From NCBI GenBank assembly GCA_021737045.1, contig JAIPES010000003.1, forward strand, positions 1 through 63,642: a DNA stretch of 63,642 nt, in the 5' to 3' direction. This document shows positions 34,407 through 43,085 of the stretch, one piece after another. The position numbers and the translations under genes were made by a program. The stretch is from Desulfobacteraceae bacterium (lineage in GTDB: Bacteria; Desulfobacterota; Desulfobacteria; Desulfobacterales; Desulfosalsimonadaceae). Below the pieces are notes generated by a model. It was given only the letters and a program-made list of their open reading frames with translations, did not search any database and had not been told where the DNA came from. Every line of letters begins with the position of its first letter. Positions within the stretch are counted from its first letter, which is position 1.

Positions 34407-34958
34407 ATGGCTGAAAAAGCACAACCCCAAAAAGACCTGAGCAAGCATTTTGAAGTCGGTGACCTGGCCGTCTACCCGGCCCACGGCGTCGGCCGCATCG
34501 AATCCATTGAAAGCCGGGTGATTAACGGCGACACGCACGATTTCTACATCATGAAAATCATTGACAACGGAATGGTCATCATGATTCCCACCAGCAACGT
34601 GGATTCGGTGGGCCTGCGTACGGTTGTGGACAAAGCTCAGATTCCTGATATTTACGCCGTGCTCACTGAGAAAAAAGACGATTTGCAGGACAACCAGACA
34701 TGGAACCGCCGGTACAAGGAATACATGGATAAGCTGAAAACCGGATCGCCTTTTGATGTGGCCGCCGTGTTCCGGGATCTTTACATGCTCAAGCTTTCCA
34801 AGGATTTATCATTCGGGGAGCGCAAACTGCTGGATACGGCCAGAACCCTTTTGATGCGGGAAATCTGCACAGCCAAAAACCAGGAGGAAAGCCAGGTCTG
34901 GACTGAGATCGAATCGCTTTTTGACAACAACGGAAACGGCAGCAAACAGCCTGAATGA
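34407..34958 (+). CDS. carD: CarD family transcriptional regulator
   Basis: 183-residue CarD/CdnL-type protein. The N-terminal RNA polymerase-interaction (Tudor-like) domain is at residues about 15-65 (FEVGDLAVYPAHGVGRIESIESR...FYIMKI). The helical C-terminal DNA-contacting domain is about 75-170 (WNRRYKEYMDKLKTGSPFDVAAVFRDLYML, SFGERKLLDTARTLLMREI). CarD proteins bind the RNAP beta subunit and stabilise open complexes, notably at rRNA promoters. I use ATG 34407, which has GGTGA upstream; TTG 34395 or GTG 34398 would add three or four residues. Its stop overlaps rluD by 4 bp. Confidence 0.92.
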   Translation: MAEKAQPQKDLSKHFEVGDLAVYPAHGVGRIESIESRVINGDTHDFYIMKIIDNGMVIMIPTSNVDSVGLRTVVDKAQIPDIYAVLTEKKDDLQDNQTWNRRYKEYMDKLKTGSPFDVAAVFRDLYMLKLSKDLSFGERKLLDTARTLLMREICTAKNQEESQVWTEIESLFDNNGNGSKQPE

Positions 34959-35959
34959 CCCGTTCTGATGGGCACATCACCCTTGTTGCCGCCGCTGATC
35001 AGGCCGGATTGCGCCTGGATCAATTCGTGGCATCCCTGGTTCCCGAATGCTCCAGAAACACTGCGGCAAACTGGATCAAGAAGCAACAGGTCCTTGTCGG
35101 GGGTGAGGTTAAAAAGCCCGGGTACCGCGTGAATGCCGGGGACATTGTTTCCGTGCCGCCACGGGTACCGGAACCGATTTCCTCCATTGCCTGCCGACCC
35201 CTCATCGCCGAACCCCTTGACCTGGATCTGCTCTATGTTGATGCGCACATCATTGTGATCAATAAACCGCCCGGAATGGTCGTGCACCCGGCCGCCGGCA
35301 ACCTCACCGGCACGATCGCCCAGGGGCTGGCATTTCATTTCCCGGAAATCCAAAACATCGGCTCTGAACCTTCCCGGCCCGGCATTGTCCACAGGCTGGA
35401 CAAAGACACCTCGGGTGTCTTGATTGCTGCCCGCACCCAGGAAGCGTGGACGTCATTGACCCGCCAGTTTCGACACCGAACCGTAGAGAAAACCTATGAT
35501 GCGTTTGTGCTCGGAAACCCTGAAGGGGACTGCGGGCGGATCACCCTTCCGATTTTCCGGCATCCCGCAGACCGGAAAAAAATGGCTGCTGCGGAAAATC
35601 CGGATTTGCCCTCAAGACACGCTGAAACAACCTGGCAGGTTGTTCAGCGGTTTGCCCGGGCGGCCAGACTTGAATGCCAAATCCGCACCGGCCGCACTCA
35701 CCAGATCAGGGTGCACCTTGCAGCCATTGGCCATCCGGTGATTGGCGATGCCGTATACGGCTGCCGGCGCGCCGGAAAGGCTTGCCGCAATTTTCCTGAC
35801 CTGAAAAGAATCTACCATCAAAGCTTTCGCCAGATGCTTCATGCCAGACACATTACTTTAAGCCACCCTCAAAACGGCCGGATTTTGCACATGACCGCTC
35901 CCCGGCCAGATGACATGCTCCGACTGCAAAAAGCCATGGAAAAAGACATCAGTGACTGA
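34955..35959 (+). CDS. rluD: RluD-family 23S rRNA pseudouridine synthase
   Basis: 334 residues. An S4 RNA-binding domain (about residues 15-75, LRLDQFVASLVPECSRNTAANWIKKQQVLVGG) precedes the RluA-type catalytic domain with HRLDKDTSGVL, where Asp149 is the nucleophile. The KTYDAFVLG and CQIRTGRTHQIRVHLAAIGHPVIGD motifs are intact. The S4 plus RluA arrangement matches RluD, which modifies helix 69 of 23S rRNA, but RluC-like specificity cannot be excluded. The ATGA overlap with carD indicates one operon. Converges on the uncharacterised minus-strand gene 15 bp away. Confidence 0.92.
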   Translation: MTRSDGHITLVAAADQAGLRLDQFVASLVPECSRNTAANWIKKQQVLVGGEVKKPGYRVNAGDIVSVPPRVPEPISSIACRPLIAEPLDLDLLYVDAHIIVINKPPGMVVHPAAGNLTGTIAQGLAFHFPEIQNIGSEPSRPGIVHRLDKDTSGVLIAARTQEAWTSLTRQFRHRTVEKTYDAFVLGNPEGDCGRITLPIFRHPADRKKMAAAENPDLPSRHAETTWQVVQRFARAARLECQIRTGRTHQIRVHLAAIGHPVIGDAVYGCRRAGKACRNFPDLKRIYHQSFRQMLHARHITLSHPQNGRILHMTAPRPDDMLRLQKAMEKDISD

Positions 35960-35974
35960 CAAGGGCAAATGGCA

Positions 35975-36574
35975 TCATCCATTGGAACTCTTTGAATGCT
36001 TTTTAACAGCCAGGGTACACCGCCGGCTTTTCCTGTCAAAAGTCATCACGATCTCTTCATCGGCTTTCTTCTCCGAAGCCAGTTGCCCATAGCGCTGCTT
36101 GATGCGCTGCACAAAGGCATCACGATCCTCCGAATCCGGATTTTCTCCCAAACTTTCAAGCTTTTCCTGCTGAACCGCCCAGAGCCGGTCCACAGAATAG
36201 ATACGTCTTTTGTCATTAGCGCTCCGGTCCGGACGATTGTTTTCAGACCCTTTCCCCTCTGCCTGCCGAAAATGTCCGGACCGGCGTTTGCGCGCGGCCT
36301 CGGCATTATCCCATAACTGCCCCCAGGCACGGCTTAAATGGTACACTTTCCATTGCAGATTATCCAAAAGGGTTTCCAGATATCGATTGGAAATTTCCGG
36401 ATCAAGGCGCATATTTTGTATTCTTTCAATGAATTCATGATGGCGGGGATGCGGCTTGTTGTCCCTGTCAGCAAGATAGGCCCGAATTTTGGCATCCATT
36501 TCCTCGGCTTCGCGGACAAGGGCACGCAGGCGGGTTTCCGTGTCCCTTCTTTGCTGGGCAACATCGACTGCCAT
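35975..36574 (-). CDS. Uncharacterised helical protein
   Basis: 199 residues, highly charged and mostly helical. The N-terminal coiled segment (about 1-75) is rich in Arg, Glu and Ala (AQQRRDTETRLRALVREAEEMDAKIRAYL). A basic, low-complexity middle follows (about 95-125, KRRSGHFRQ...SENNRPDRSAND). The C-terminal 75 residues (YSVDRLWAVQQEKL...MTFDRKSRRCTLAVKK) faintly resemble the MXAN_5187 C-terminal-like domain, where a helical pair precedes a beta hairpin; this is a weak impression. No signal peptide or TM helix. The ATG at 36574 is chosen because AGGAGG sits seven bases upstream. Separated from rnfB by a terminator, so it is probably its own unit. Confidence 0.75.
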   Translation of the reverse strand: MAVDVAQQRRDTETRLRALVREAEEMDAKIRAYLADRDNKPHPRHHEFIERIQNMRLDPEISNRYLETLLDNLQWKVYHLSRAWGQLWDNAEAARKRRSGHFRQAEGKGSENNRPDRSANDKRRIYSVDRLWAVQQEKLESLGENPDSEDRDAFVQRIKQRYGQLASEKKADEEIVMTFDRKSRRCTLAVKKHSKSSNG

Positions 36575-36687
36575 ATCTCCTCCTTTTCTCAAGGCCAGTG
36601 ACAAAGTATGCGTAGCTTTTCAGCTTCCTCATCTGATAACAAGGTTTCAGTGTTTTGTAAACCGGATCAGACAGCGCCCGGAGAACG

Positions 36688-36730
36688 CAAAAAAGCCGTT
36701 GCGGAAACCATCTTCCGGCAACGGCTTTTG
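36688..36730 (-). terminator. Rho-independent terminator of the rnf operon
   Basis: Stem GCCGTTGC with its complement GCAACGGC, extended by GGAA/TTCC (36695-36726), flanked by A-run on the left and TTTTG on the right. On the minus strand the stem is followed by TTTTTT, so it ends transcription 30 bp after the rnfB fusion stop. It may also work weakly in the other direction. Confidence 0.88.
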
Positions 36731-36759
36731 TTTACGACAAAAATTGAAAACCCGTCAGA

Positions 36760-38841
36760 TTATGCTGCATTTCTTGGGTTGTCGGGATTATAACACAAAC
36801 GGCAGCAGTTTAAACACCGGCCGGCTTCTTCCAAAGCATCCGGTTCAGCCAGGACAAGATCCGCCTCAATAAAACTGTGAATCCGTTCCTGGACCGGCAG
36901 CTCCGGCATGGGTTTTCTCTTGGTTTTGCCCACCCCTGGCACGGATGTAAAGATCGATTCCGGAATATGCCGCTGGGACAGAAGAGCACGATTCTGGGCG
37001 GTTACCGGTTTTCCCTTTAAAAACAGATCAATGCCTCTGGCCGCTCTCCGGCCCCCGCCAATGGCGTCCACCACCAGCGCCGGGCCCGTGGCTCCGTCGC
37101 CTGCGGCAAAAATATAAGGTACATTGGACTGGCAGGTATCGGGATTGACATCTATGGTATCCCACCGGGTGAGGTTGAGTTCCTCCATGCGCGTGCCGGG
37201 AGTGCGGAATGCCGTATCCGGGGACTGGCCGATGGCGGTGATAATGGTATCCACATCAAGCACGGTCTCAGAACCTTCAACCGGAACAGGCCGTCTGCGG
37301 CCGCTTGCATCCGGTTCGCCAAGTTCCATCTGAAGGTATTCCAGGCCTGCCACGCTGTTGTTTTCATCCTCGATCACCTTGTTGGGCGCGGCCAGAAAAA
37401 CAAATTCCACTCCCTCGTGTTCCGCGGCAACGATTTCAACGTCATTGGCCGGCATTTCCTTACGAGTCCGGCGGTAGACCAGATAGACCTTTTCAACACC
37501 CATGCGGATCAGTGTCCGCACACAGTCAATGGCCGTATTGCCGCCGCCGATGACCGCAGCCCGTTTTCCGATATCCACCTTTTCCTGGTTGCCGATGGCA
37601 GACAAAAAGTTAATGCCCGTGAAACAACCAGTTAAATTTTCCCCGGGTATTTTGAGTTTGTAGTCCTTCCATGCGCCCACACCCATGAAAATGGCGTCAA
37701 AACCGCCGCCTACAAGGGAACCCAGGTCAAAATCCAGGCCCATTTTCACGTTTGTGTGATGATCAATGCCCAGATTTAAAATCCCCTCGATCTCCCAGTC
37801 CAGAACCGCCTTGGGCAGACGGTATTCCGGGATTCCATAGCGAAGCATACCGCCGAGTTTGGGCATGGCTTCGAATATGGTCACATTGTGACCCACCCGG
37901 CGGAGAAAATAGGCACAGCTCAAACCCGCAGGCCCGCCGCCCACAACAGCCACCTGCTTGCCCGTATCCGGGGCCTTGGATATGGGAAGACGTTTGCCGG
38001 TATTCATTTCCATGTCCGCGGCAAAGCGCTTGAGCTGGTTGATGGACACGGCTTCTTCGTCTTCGATGGAACGTCTGCAGAATTCCTCACAGGGATGCGG
38101 GCAAACCCGGCCGCAGGCCAGCAGCAAAGGATTGCGCTCCCGGATGGTATCCACGGCAGAGTCATATTCGCCTTCCCGGATATGGGTGACATATCTGGGA
38201 ATGTCAATTTCTGCCGGGCAAGTCTGCTGGCAGGGGGCCAGCGCGTCATCCTCGGTGTTGAGATGCAACAGCCGCTGGGACATGGTTCGCACTTCAATAA
38301 TGGACTTGGGACAAACCCGCTCACATGCCCCGCATCCCACGCACTTGTTCTTATCCACGATGGGATAACCGTTGGGACCGATGCGAAGCGCGTCAAATTT
38401 GCAGGCATTGACGCAATCACCAAAACCCAGGCATCCGATCTGGCAGTCTCTCTTGCCGCCGTAAAGGGCACTGACCGCACTGCATTGGTTCAGCCCCTGG
38501 TAAACAAAACGATCCGTTGCCCGGTGTCCCCCCTGGCAGTTGTTATAGGATTTCAAGGGTTCGGCCGTGCCCGCTTCTGATCCCATGATGGCGGCAATGG
38601 CGGAAACATTTTCCGGCCCGACCAGGATACAGACGTTTGGCGGGGCATCTCCGTTGACAACGGCCACGGCAGCAGACGAACAGCCTGCATATCCGCATCC
38701 ACCACAGTTGGCGCCGGCAAGAAGACCCTCTACTTTGGCGATCCGCGGATCCTCATACACATAAAACACCTTGGAGGCCACACTCAGGGCAACCCCGCAA
38801 ACGCCGCCAAGGCCCAATGTAAAAAGTATTGCTTCTATCAC
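36760..38841 (-). CDS. rnfB: RnfB fused to a GltD/NfnL-like NAD(P)-dependent flavoprotein
   Basis: 693 residues in two parts. Residues 1-190 are RnfB: a TM anchor (1-25), the [4Fe-4S] motif C46/C49/C54/C71 (ANCGGCGYAGC) and a double-cluster ferredoxin domain (C133-C147 region, C167-GCGACERVC-177). Residues about 200-693 are a GltD/NfnL-type flavoprotein: Fer4_20-like Cys clusters (CQQTCPAEIDIPRY, CGRVCPHPCEEFC), FAD motif GGGPAG at 301, NAD(P) motif IGGGNTAIDC at 431, a second FAD motif FAAGDGATGP and a C-terminal CLNCCRLC. The frame is continuous with no internal stop or restart. It takes ferredoxin electrons into Rnf and may exchange them with NAD(P)H. Last gene of the rnf operon, before a terminator. 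Confidence 0.93.
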   Translation of the reverse strand: MIEAILFTLGLGGVCGVALSVASKVFYVYEDPRIAKVEGLLAGANCGGCGYAGCSSAAVAVVNGDAPPNVCILVGPENVSAIAAIMGSEAGTAEPLKSYNNCQGGHRATDRFVYQGLNQCSAVSALYGGKRDCQIGCLGFGDCVNACKFDALRIGPNGYPIVDKNKCVGCGACERVCPKSIIEVRTMSQRLLHLNTEDDALAPCQQTCPAEIDIPRYVTHIREGEYDSAVDTIRERNPLLLACGRVCPHPCEEFCRRSIEDEEAVSINQLKRFAADMEMNTGKRLPISKAPDTGKQVAVVGGGPAGLSCAYFLRRVGHNVTIFEAMPKLGGMLRYGIPEYRLPKAVLDWEIEGILNLGIDHHTNVKMGLDFDLGSLVGGGFDAIFMGVGAWKDYKLKIPGENLTGCFTGINFLSAIGNQEKVDIGKRAAVIGGGNTAIDCVRTLIRMGVEKVYLVYRRTRKEMPANDVEIVAAEHEGVEFVFLAAPNKVIEDENNSVAGLEYLQMELGEPDASGRRRPVPVEGSETVLDVDTIITAIGQSPDTAFRTPGTRMEELNLTRWDTIDVNPDTCQSNVPYIFAAGDGATGPALVVDAIGGGRRAARGIDLFLKGKPVTAQNRALLSQRHIPESIFTSVPGVGKTKRKPMPELPVQERIHSFIEADLVLAEPDALEEAGRCLNCCRLCYNPDNPRNAA

Positions 38842-38906
38842 TGCGATCCCCTTTGATTGGCTTCAGGAATAAAGATTTATCAATGCCGCAAACAAACGTC
38901 TCCCGC

Positions 38907-39482
38907 CTATACCAGGCCCCGGAAACCGATAAAGGCAAGAGCCAGCATACCGGCGGTGACAAGTCCAATGGAGGTGTCCTGCAAGGGCCGGGGAACCCGG
39001 CCGAGAATGACACGCTCCCGCACACCGGCAAACAAGACCAGCGCAAGCCCGAAACCAATGGCATAGGAAATCGAGGAGGTCAGCGCCTGGAGAAAATTGT
39101 ATTCTTCCTTGATATTGATCAGACAGACACCCATGACCGCGCAGTTGGTGGTAATCAGCGGCAGAAAAATCCCCAAACCGGCGTAAAGAGCGGGAATGCT
39201 TTTTTTAAGAAACATCTCAACAAACTGGACCAAAGATGCAATCACCAGGATAAAGGCGATTGTCCGAAGGAATTCAATATCCAGGGTTTTGAGAAAGTAC
39301 GTGTCAATGGTCCAGGTAATAATGGCGGCCAGGGTCATGACAAAAACCACTGCGCCGGCCATGCCCGTGGCGGTTTCCATTTTCTTGGAAGTGCCGATAA
39401 AAGGGCAGATCCCCAGATATTGCGCCAAAACGATGTTGTTGATAAGGATGCTGCTGATAATCAGGACCGTATAATCGCCCAT
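38907..39482 (-). CDS. rnfA: Rnf electron transport complex subunit A
   Basis: 191-residue integral membrane subunit with six predicted helices. It starts MGDYTVLIISSILINNIVLAQYLG and has the conserved ICPFIGTS and PLITTNCAVMGVCL segments; the two conserved Cys are those that with RnfE bind an intramembrane Fe-S cluster. It contributes to electron transfer across the membrane. I start it at the ATG at 39482, preceded by GGGAGAAG; a longer frame would add 15 non-conserved residues. Lies between rnfE and rnfB in the order CDGEAB. Confidence 0.95.
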   Translation of the reverse strand: MGDYTVLIISSILINNIVLAQYLGICPFIGTSKKMETATGMAGAVVFVMTLAAIITWTIDTYFLKTLDIEFLRTIAFILVIASLVQFVEMFLKKSIPALYAGLGIFLPLITTNCAVMGVCLINIKEEYNFLQALTSSISYAIGFGLALVLFAGVRERVILGRVPRPLQDTSIGLVTAGMLALAFIGFRGLV

Positions 39483-39590
39483 AATGCTTCTCCCGTGCCC
39501 GGCTGCCGCCCGTGTTTTGCACACCACGCGGCATAACTGTGTTCAATAGATCTTCAGCATAAGCCGCATCCGGATAAACCCGGGCGGCCG

Positions 39591-40184
39591 CTATTTCTTG
39601 CCTATAATATTCATAATGCACAACAACAAGCCCAGGCAGATAAATGCACCCGGCGCCTCCACCATAAAGGCAAAGGGTTCAAAGGACGACGGAAACACCT
39701 GAGCGCCCATCAGCTTGCCGGTACCCAGGCTCTCGCGGACTGCACTGATCACGGTCAGCGAAAGGGTGTAACCGAGTCCGATGCCCAGGCCATCGGCAAG
39801 GGATGGCACCAGCTTGTTTTTGGAGGCAAACGCCTCAGACCGCCCGAGAACGATACAGTTGACCACAATGAGGGGGATAAAAATCCCGAGGTTTAAAAAC
39901 AGCTGATACGCATAAGCCTGCATCATCAATTCCACCACTGTCACAAACGTGGCAATGATAATGATAAAACAGGCGATCCGAATTTTTGAGGGAATCACGC
40001 CGCTTAAAATGGAGACCAGCATGTTGGCACATACCAGCACGAACGTGGTTGCCACTCCCATGCCGATTCCGTTTTCAACCGATTTGGTCACCGCCAGTGT
40101 GGGACACAGACCGAGCACCAGTCGAAACGGCGGGATTTCCTCCCACAAGCCCTTTACAAATTCCTGCCCGATGGTTTTCGCCAT
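39591..40184 (-). CDS. rnfE: Rnf electron transport complex subunit E
   Basis: 197-residue membrane subunit homologous to RnfA/NqrD. The conserved GLCPTLAVTKSVENGIGMGVAT near the N-terminus and FIPLIVVNCIVLGRSEAFA mid-protein carry the Cys residues that pair with RnfA. Six helices. Its start lies 13 bp downstream of the rnfG stop on the minus strand. Confidence 0.95.
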   Translation of the reverse strand: MAKTIGQEFVKGLWEEIPPFRLVLGLCPTLAVTKSVENGIGMGVATTFVLVCANMLVSILSGVIPSKIRIACFIIIIATFVTVVELMMQAYAYQLFLNLGIFIPLIVVNCIVLGRSEAFASKNKLVPSLADGLGIGLGYTLSLTVISAVRESLGTGKLMGAQVFPSSFEPFAFMVEAPGAFICLGLLLCIMNIIGKK

Positions 40185-40197
40185 GATCTATTCGCTC

Positions 40198-40791
40198 CTA
40201 GCCGGTAAAGTTTTTCACCTGGTCTCTGATTTGGGATTTGACCTGCTCGTATATGTCACCGGCCCTGCTCACCGCCTTGCAGGTCGCCCTTGAGGTAACC
40301 GTTGCACCGGACATGGCCGTAATCTCGCCGCCGTCATCTTTGACCTTGTGATCCCCGATGATGGGCTTGCCGCTGAACTGTTTCTTGAAGTCCTCGTTTG
40401 TCTCGATTGTCGCACCGATGCCGGGAGTCTCATTGTGGGTTGTGACGCTGACACCAATGATCTCGTCTGTCTCCACGTCAACGGCAACCATCACCCCCAT
40501 ATCCCCGCCAAACCCGCTTGCGAAAGTCTCAAAGGCAACGGCTTTGGGATTGCCGTCATAGACGGCCACAAAGAAATTTTTCTCTTGTTCTCCCACAGTG
40601 AGCGAGAACCGGTCGGCCACCGGATCATTATCCGCTTCCTTGAAGATGCTTTCAATGGCCGGACCTTTGACAAATTTCAAAACCTGATTGTCAATGCGCT
40701 CCTCGGTCGCATTTTTCAAAGCCCCGAGCACTCCTCCTGAAAGGCTGCTCAGCACAACCAGGACAACAACCATTTTAATCATTTCACGCAT
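40198..40791 (-). CDS. rnfG: Rnf electron transport complex subunit G (FMN-binding)
   Basis: 197-residue subunit with one N-terminal TM helix (VVVLVVLSSLSGGVLGAL) and a periplasmic FMN-binding domain. The covalent FMN site is in ITAMSGATVTSRA (about residues 163-175); FMN would be linked through phosphate to the Thr of SGAT. The Asp usual in the Dxx(S/T)GAT flavin-transferase motif is Thr here. It passes electrons on the outer face and may contact the octahaem cytochrome. Its start overlaps the rnfD stop by 8 bp. No ApbE flavin transferase gene is seen in this operon. Confidence 0.93.
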   Translation of the reverse strand: MREMIKMVVVLVVLSSLSGGVLGALKNATEERIDNQVLKFVKGPAIESIFKEADNDPVADRFSLTVGEQEKNFFVAVYDGNPKAVAFETFASGFGGDMGVMVAVDVETDEIIGVSVTTHNETPGIGATIETNEDFKKQFSGKPIIGDHKVKDDGGEITAMSGATVTSRATCKAVSRAGDIYEQVKSQIRDQVKNFTG

Positions 40792-41752
40792 GATGCATAA
40801 CCCTTCCCGTGGCTTTGGGTCTGATTTTATCGATAAGCGGATGAACCAGATTGATGATCAGAATGGCGTATATCACTCCGTCAACATGGGCACCCTGATT
40901 TCGGATCAGCACGGTGAGCACCCCGCCAAGAGCCCCGTAAATGAGCATGGGAATAAAATGAACCGGTGAGGAAGAATCCTCCGTGGCCAGAAAAAAGGCG
41001 CCCATCAGGGTAAACCCGGTGAGCAGGTGAACCCCCGGTCCGGCATAAACCTCGGGATTGTAAAGATTAAAGCAGAGAGCGGAAACCAAAACGCCCGCAA
41101 GGAAAGAAACCGCTATTTCCCAGCGGATAAACCCCCGGATCATCAGGTATACGCCCCCGATGAGCAGGCCGAGGCCGAAAGTGGCACCAATTCCTCCGGT
41201 TTGACGGCCAAGAAGCAGGTCGATCAGGGAAAATGACTCAATCCCGGCAGAACCGTAGGCTTTCATGAGCACAAGCGGATAGGCGGCGGTAAATTCAAAC
41301 GGGTAATCCACCAGGGCGGCATTGAAATCAAAATAAACGGGCCAGGAAATCATCAATATGGCATAAGCCACAGCCACCGGGTTAAAGGGATTGCCGCCAA
41401 TGCCGCCATAAATCTGTTTGCCGATCACCACGCCCACAAAGGTACCGGTAATCACCACCCACCATGGAATCACGGCCGGCAGCAGCATCCCGAAAAGCAG
41501 GCCGATCAGGGCTGCGTTTCCATCCCCGATGGAAACCGGCCTGCGGGTGACCCGGTTCATGAGGTATTCCCAGGCCATTGCCGATCCCACCGACAGGGTC
41601 AAAACCCCAAGGGCGGGCATCCCGTAACGAAGCAAACCGGCGATCACGGCCAGCAGGGTGGCGGCCATGATATGATAGTGCTTGGTGCTGATTCTGCTGC
41701 CGTCATGCCAGAACGGGGCATAGGAAACAGTCAGCTTCTTTCGATCAGGCAT
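40784..41752 (-). CDS. rnfD: Rnf electron transport complex subunit D
   Basis: 322-residue membrane subunit of the NqrB/RnfD family with about nine helices. Typical segments are GDGNAALIGLLFGMLLP, GKQIYGGIGGNPFNPVAVAYA and HFIPMLIYGALGGVLTVLIR. The region aligned with the covalent FMN motif (SATPL or SGATPL in other RnfD/NqrB) reads GIESFSLIDLL, so the flavin-linked Thr appears to be Ser175. It would carry ions coupled to electron flow. Overlaps both rnfC and rnfG by 8 bp. Confidence 0.92.
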   Translation of the reverse strand: MPDRKKLTVSYAPFWHDGSRISTKHYHIMAATLLAVIAGLLRYGMPALGVLTLSVGSAMAWEYLMNRVTRRPVSIGDGNAALIGLLFGMLLPAVIPWWVVITGTFVGVVIGKQIYGGIGGNPFNPVAVAYAILMISWPVYFDFNAALVDYPFEFTAAYPLVLMKAYGSAGIESFSLIDLLLGRQTGGIGATFGLGLLIGGVYLMIRGFIRWEIAVSFLAGVLVSALCFNLYNPEVYAGPGVHLLTGFTLMGAFFLATEDSSSPVHFIPMLIYGALGGVLTVLIRNQGAHVDGVIYAILIINLVHPLIDKIRPKATGRVMHHA

Positions 41753-43019
41753 TCTCTTCCTCCGCTGCTTTCAGGCGTTGCACCGCATGCTTGGCCAGTG
41801 CGATAAACTGTAGTATGGGTATCCGGGATTCGCACACATAAGCGCATAAACCGCATTCTATACACGCAAACAGGCTTGCGTTTTCCGCACCCTGCTCATA
41901 TTCACCGGCATCCAGATACCGGACCAGTTCGTTGACCGGAATATTGACCGGACATACCCTGACACAGCTGCCGCAGTTGGTGCAGGGAATATCGGAAAAT
42001 TCGGTAAGTTCAGAATGATCCTGAACCACGAGGATGTCAGTGTCCGGCGTAATCGGCTGCTCCAGGGAAAAAACCGCATGCCCGGTCATGGGACCGCCGA
42101 GAACCACCCGGTCCCCGGCCTCCACGTTCTGGCGGACGGCCTCAAGAATGTCGGAAACATGGGTCCCAATCGGGGCCTTGATCAGCTGGCGGGTACCGTC
42201 CTTTCTTACAACGGTGAGCAGTTTGTCCACCGGCAGTTCTCCGGTCTGAAGGGCCGCACCCACTGCAACAGCAGCCTCTGCCGTAAAAATGGCCACCTCG
42301 GTGTTTCTCTCCTGCTTTGCTTCCAGGGCCATGCGGATCATGTCCGTGCTGCCGGCCGGGTACTGCAAATCCACGGTTTTGATTCCGGCGCCGGAGGAAC
42401 CGGCCACCTGCACCATGTGCGGGTAGACCACAAGCTGGATATTCTGGATGCCGGCTATTTTTCTCAATGCATCAATTCCGCTTTTAACCCCGGCAATGTT
42501 GGTTTGGATCACATATTGCTGGGTAACTGCCGTCAGGTCCTGTTCTGTACCCATAACCGCAATGGTTTTAACCGGTCTGTCAGGCCGGTTGAAAACGGAG
42601 AAATCCGGACGGCCGGGCAAATCCCTGAGAAACCGGTCTGCCTCGGCAAGGCCTGCGGATTTGAAAACATTTTTGAACTCGGCATCCCTGCCCTGCTCCT
42701 CCGAACCCTCCAGAGCAATGACCACTGCGGTCATCTGTCTTTCCATAATCCCCAGAAACGGCTCCACGGATTCGATCTTGCCGGCCACGGGACTAATGGC
42801 GCAGGGTACGGGATTGTTTTCAAACAATTGCAGCCGCTGGCCCTGCTGTACGGCATCACCGGTTTTGAGCAAAACGCCGCCGGTTTTTTCCATGGGCGCA
42901 TCCATCAAAAGGGTGATCCGCTTTGCGGGCCTGACAGTCATGGGCTCGGCAGGCGCCTCTTCGATAACCTCGTAGGTCAGCCGGGGTGCTGTAATTCCGA
43001 TAAATGAGCGCTTGATCAT
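41745..43019 (-). CDS. rnfC: Rnf electron transport complex subunit C
   Basis: 424-residue peripheral subunit that binds NADH and FMN. The N-terminal barrel-sandwich region (about 25-90, LLMDAPMEKTGGVLLKTGDAVQQG), the NAD/FMN domain, a SLBB domain (about 265-320) and two [4Fe-4S] motifs CTNCGSCVRVCP and CIECGLCAYVCESRIP (about 350-405) are in the normal order. It is shorter at the N-terminus than E. coli RsxC and lacks its Ala-rich C-terminal tail. First rnf gene after the cytochrome gene (67 bp). Confidence 0.94.
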   Translation of the reverse strand: MIKRSFIGITAPRLTYEVIEEAPAEPMTVRPAKRITLLMDAPMEKTGGVLLKTGDAVQQGQRLQLFENNPVPCAISPVAGKIESVEPFLGIMERQMTAVVIALEGSEEQGRDAEFKNVFKSAGLAEADRFLRDLPGRPDFSVFNRPDRPVKTIAVMGTEQDLTAVTQQYVIQTNIAGVKSGIDALRKIAGIQNIQLVVYPHMVQVAGSSGAGIKTVDLQYPAGSTDMIRMALEAKQERNTEVAIFTAEAAVAVGAALQTGELPVDKLLTVVRKDGTRQLIKAPIGTHVSDILEAVRQNVEAGDRVVLGGPMTGHAVFSLEQPITPDTDILVVQDHSELTEFSDIPCTNCGSCVRVCPVNIPVNELVRYLDAGEYEQGAENASLFACIECGLCAYVCESRIPILQFIALAKHAVQRLKAAEEENA

Positions 43020-43085
43020 GGATCTACCTTTGCTTGCTTGGACTTATTGTAATGAGCCTATCGTTTTTGCCGTGCCCGCTTTGTC

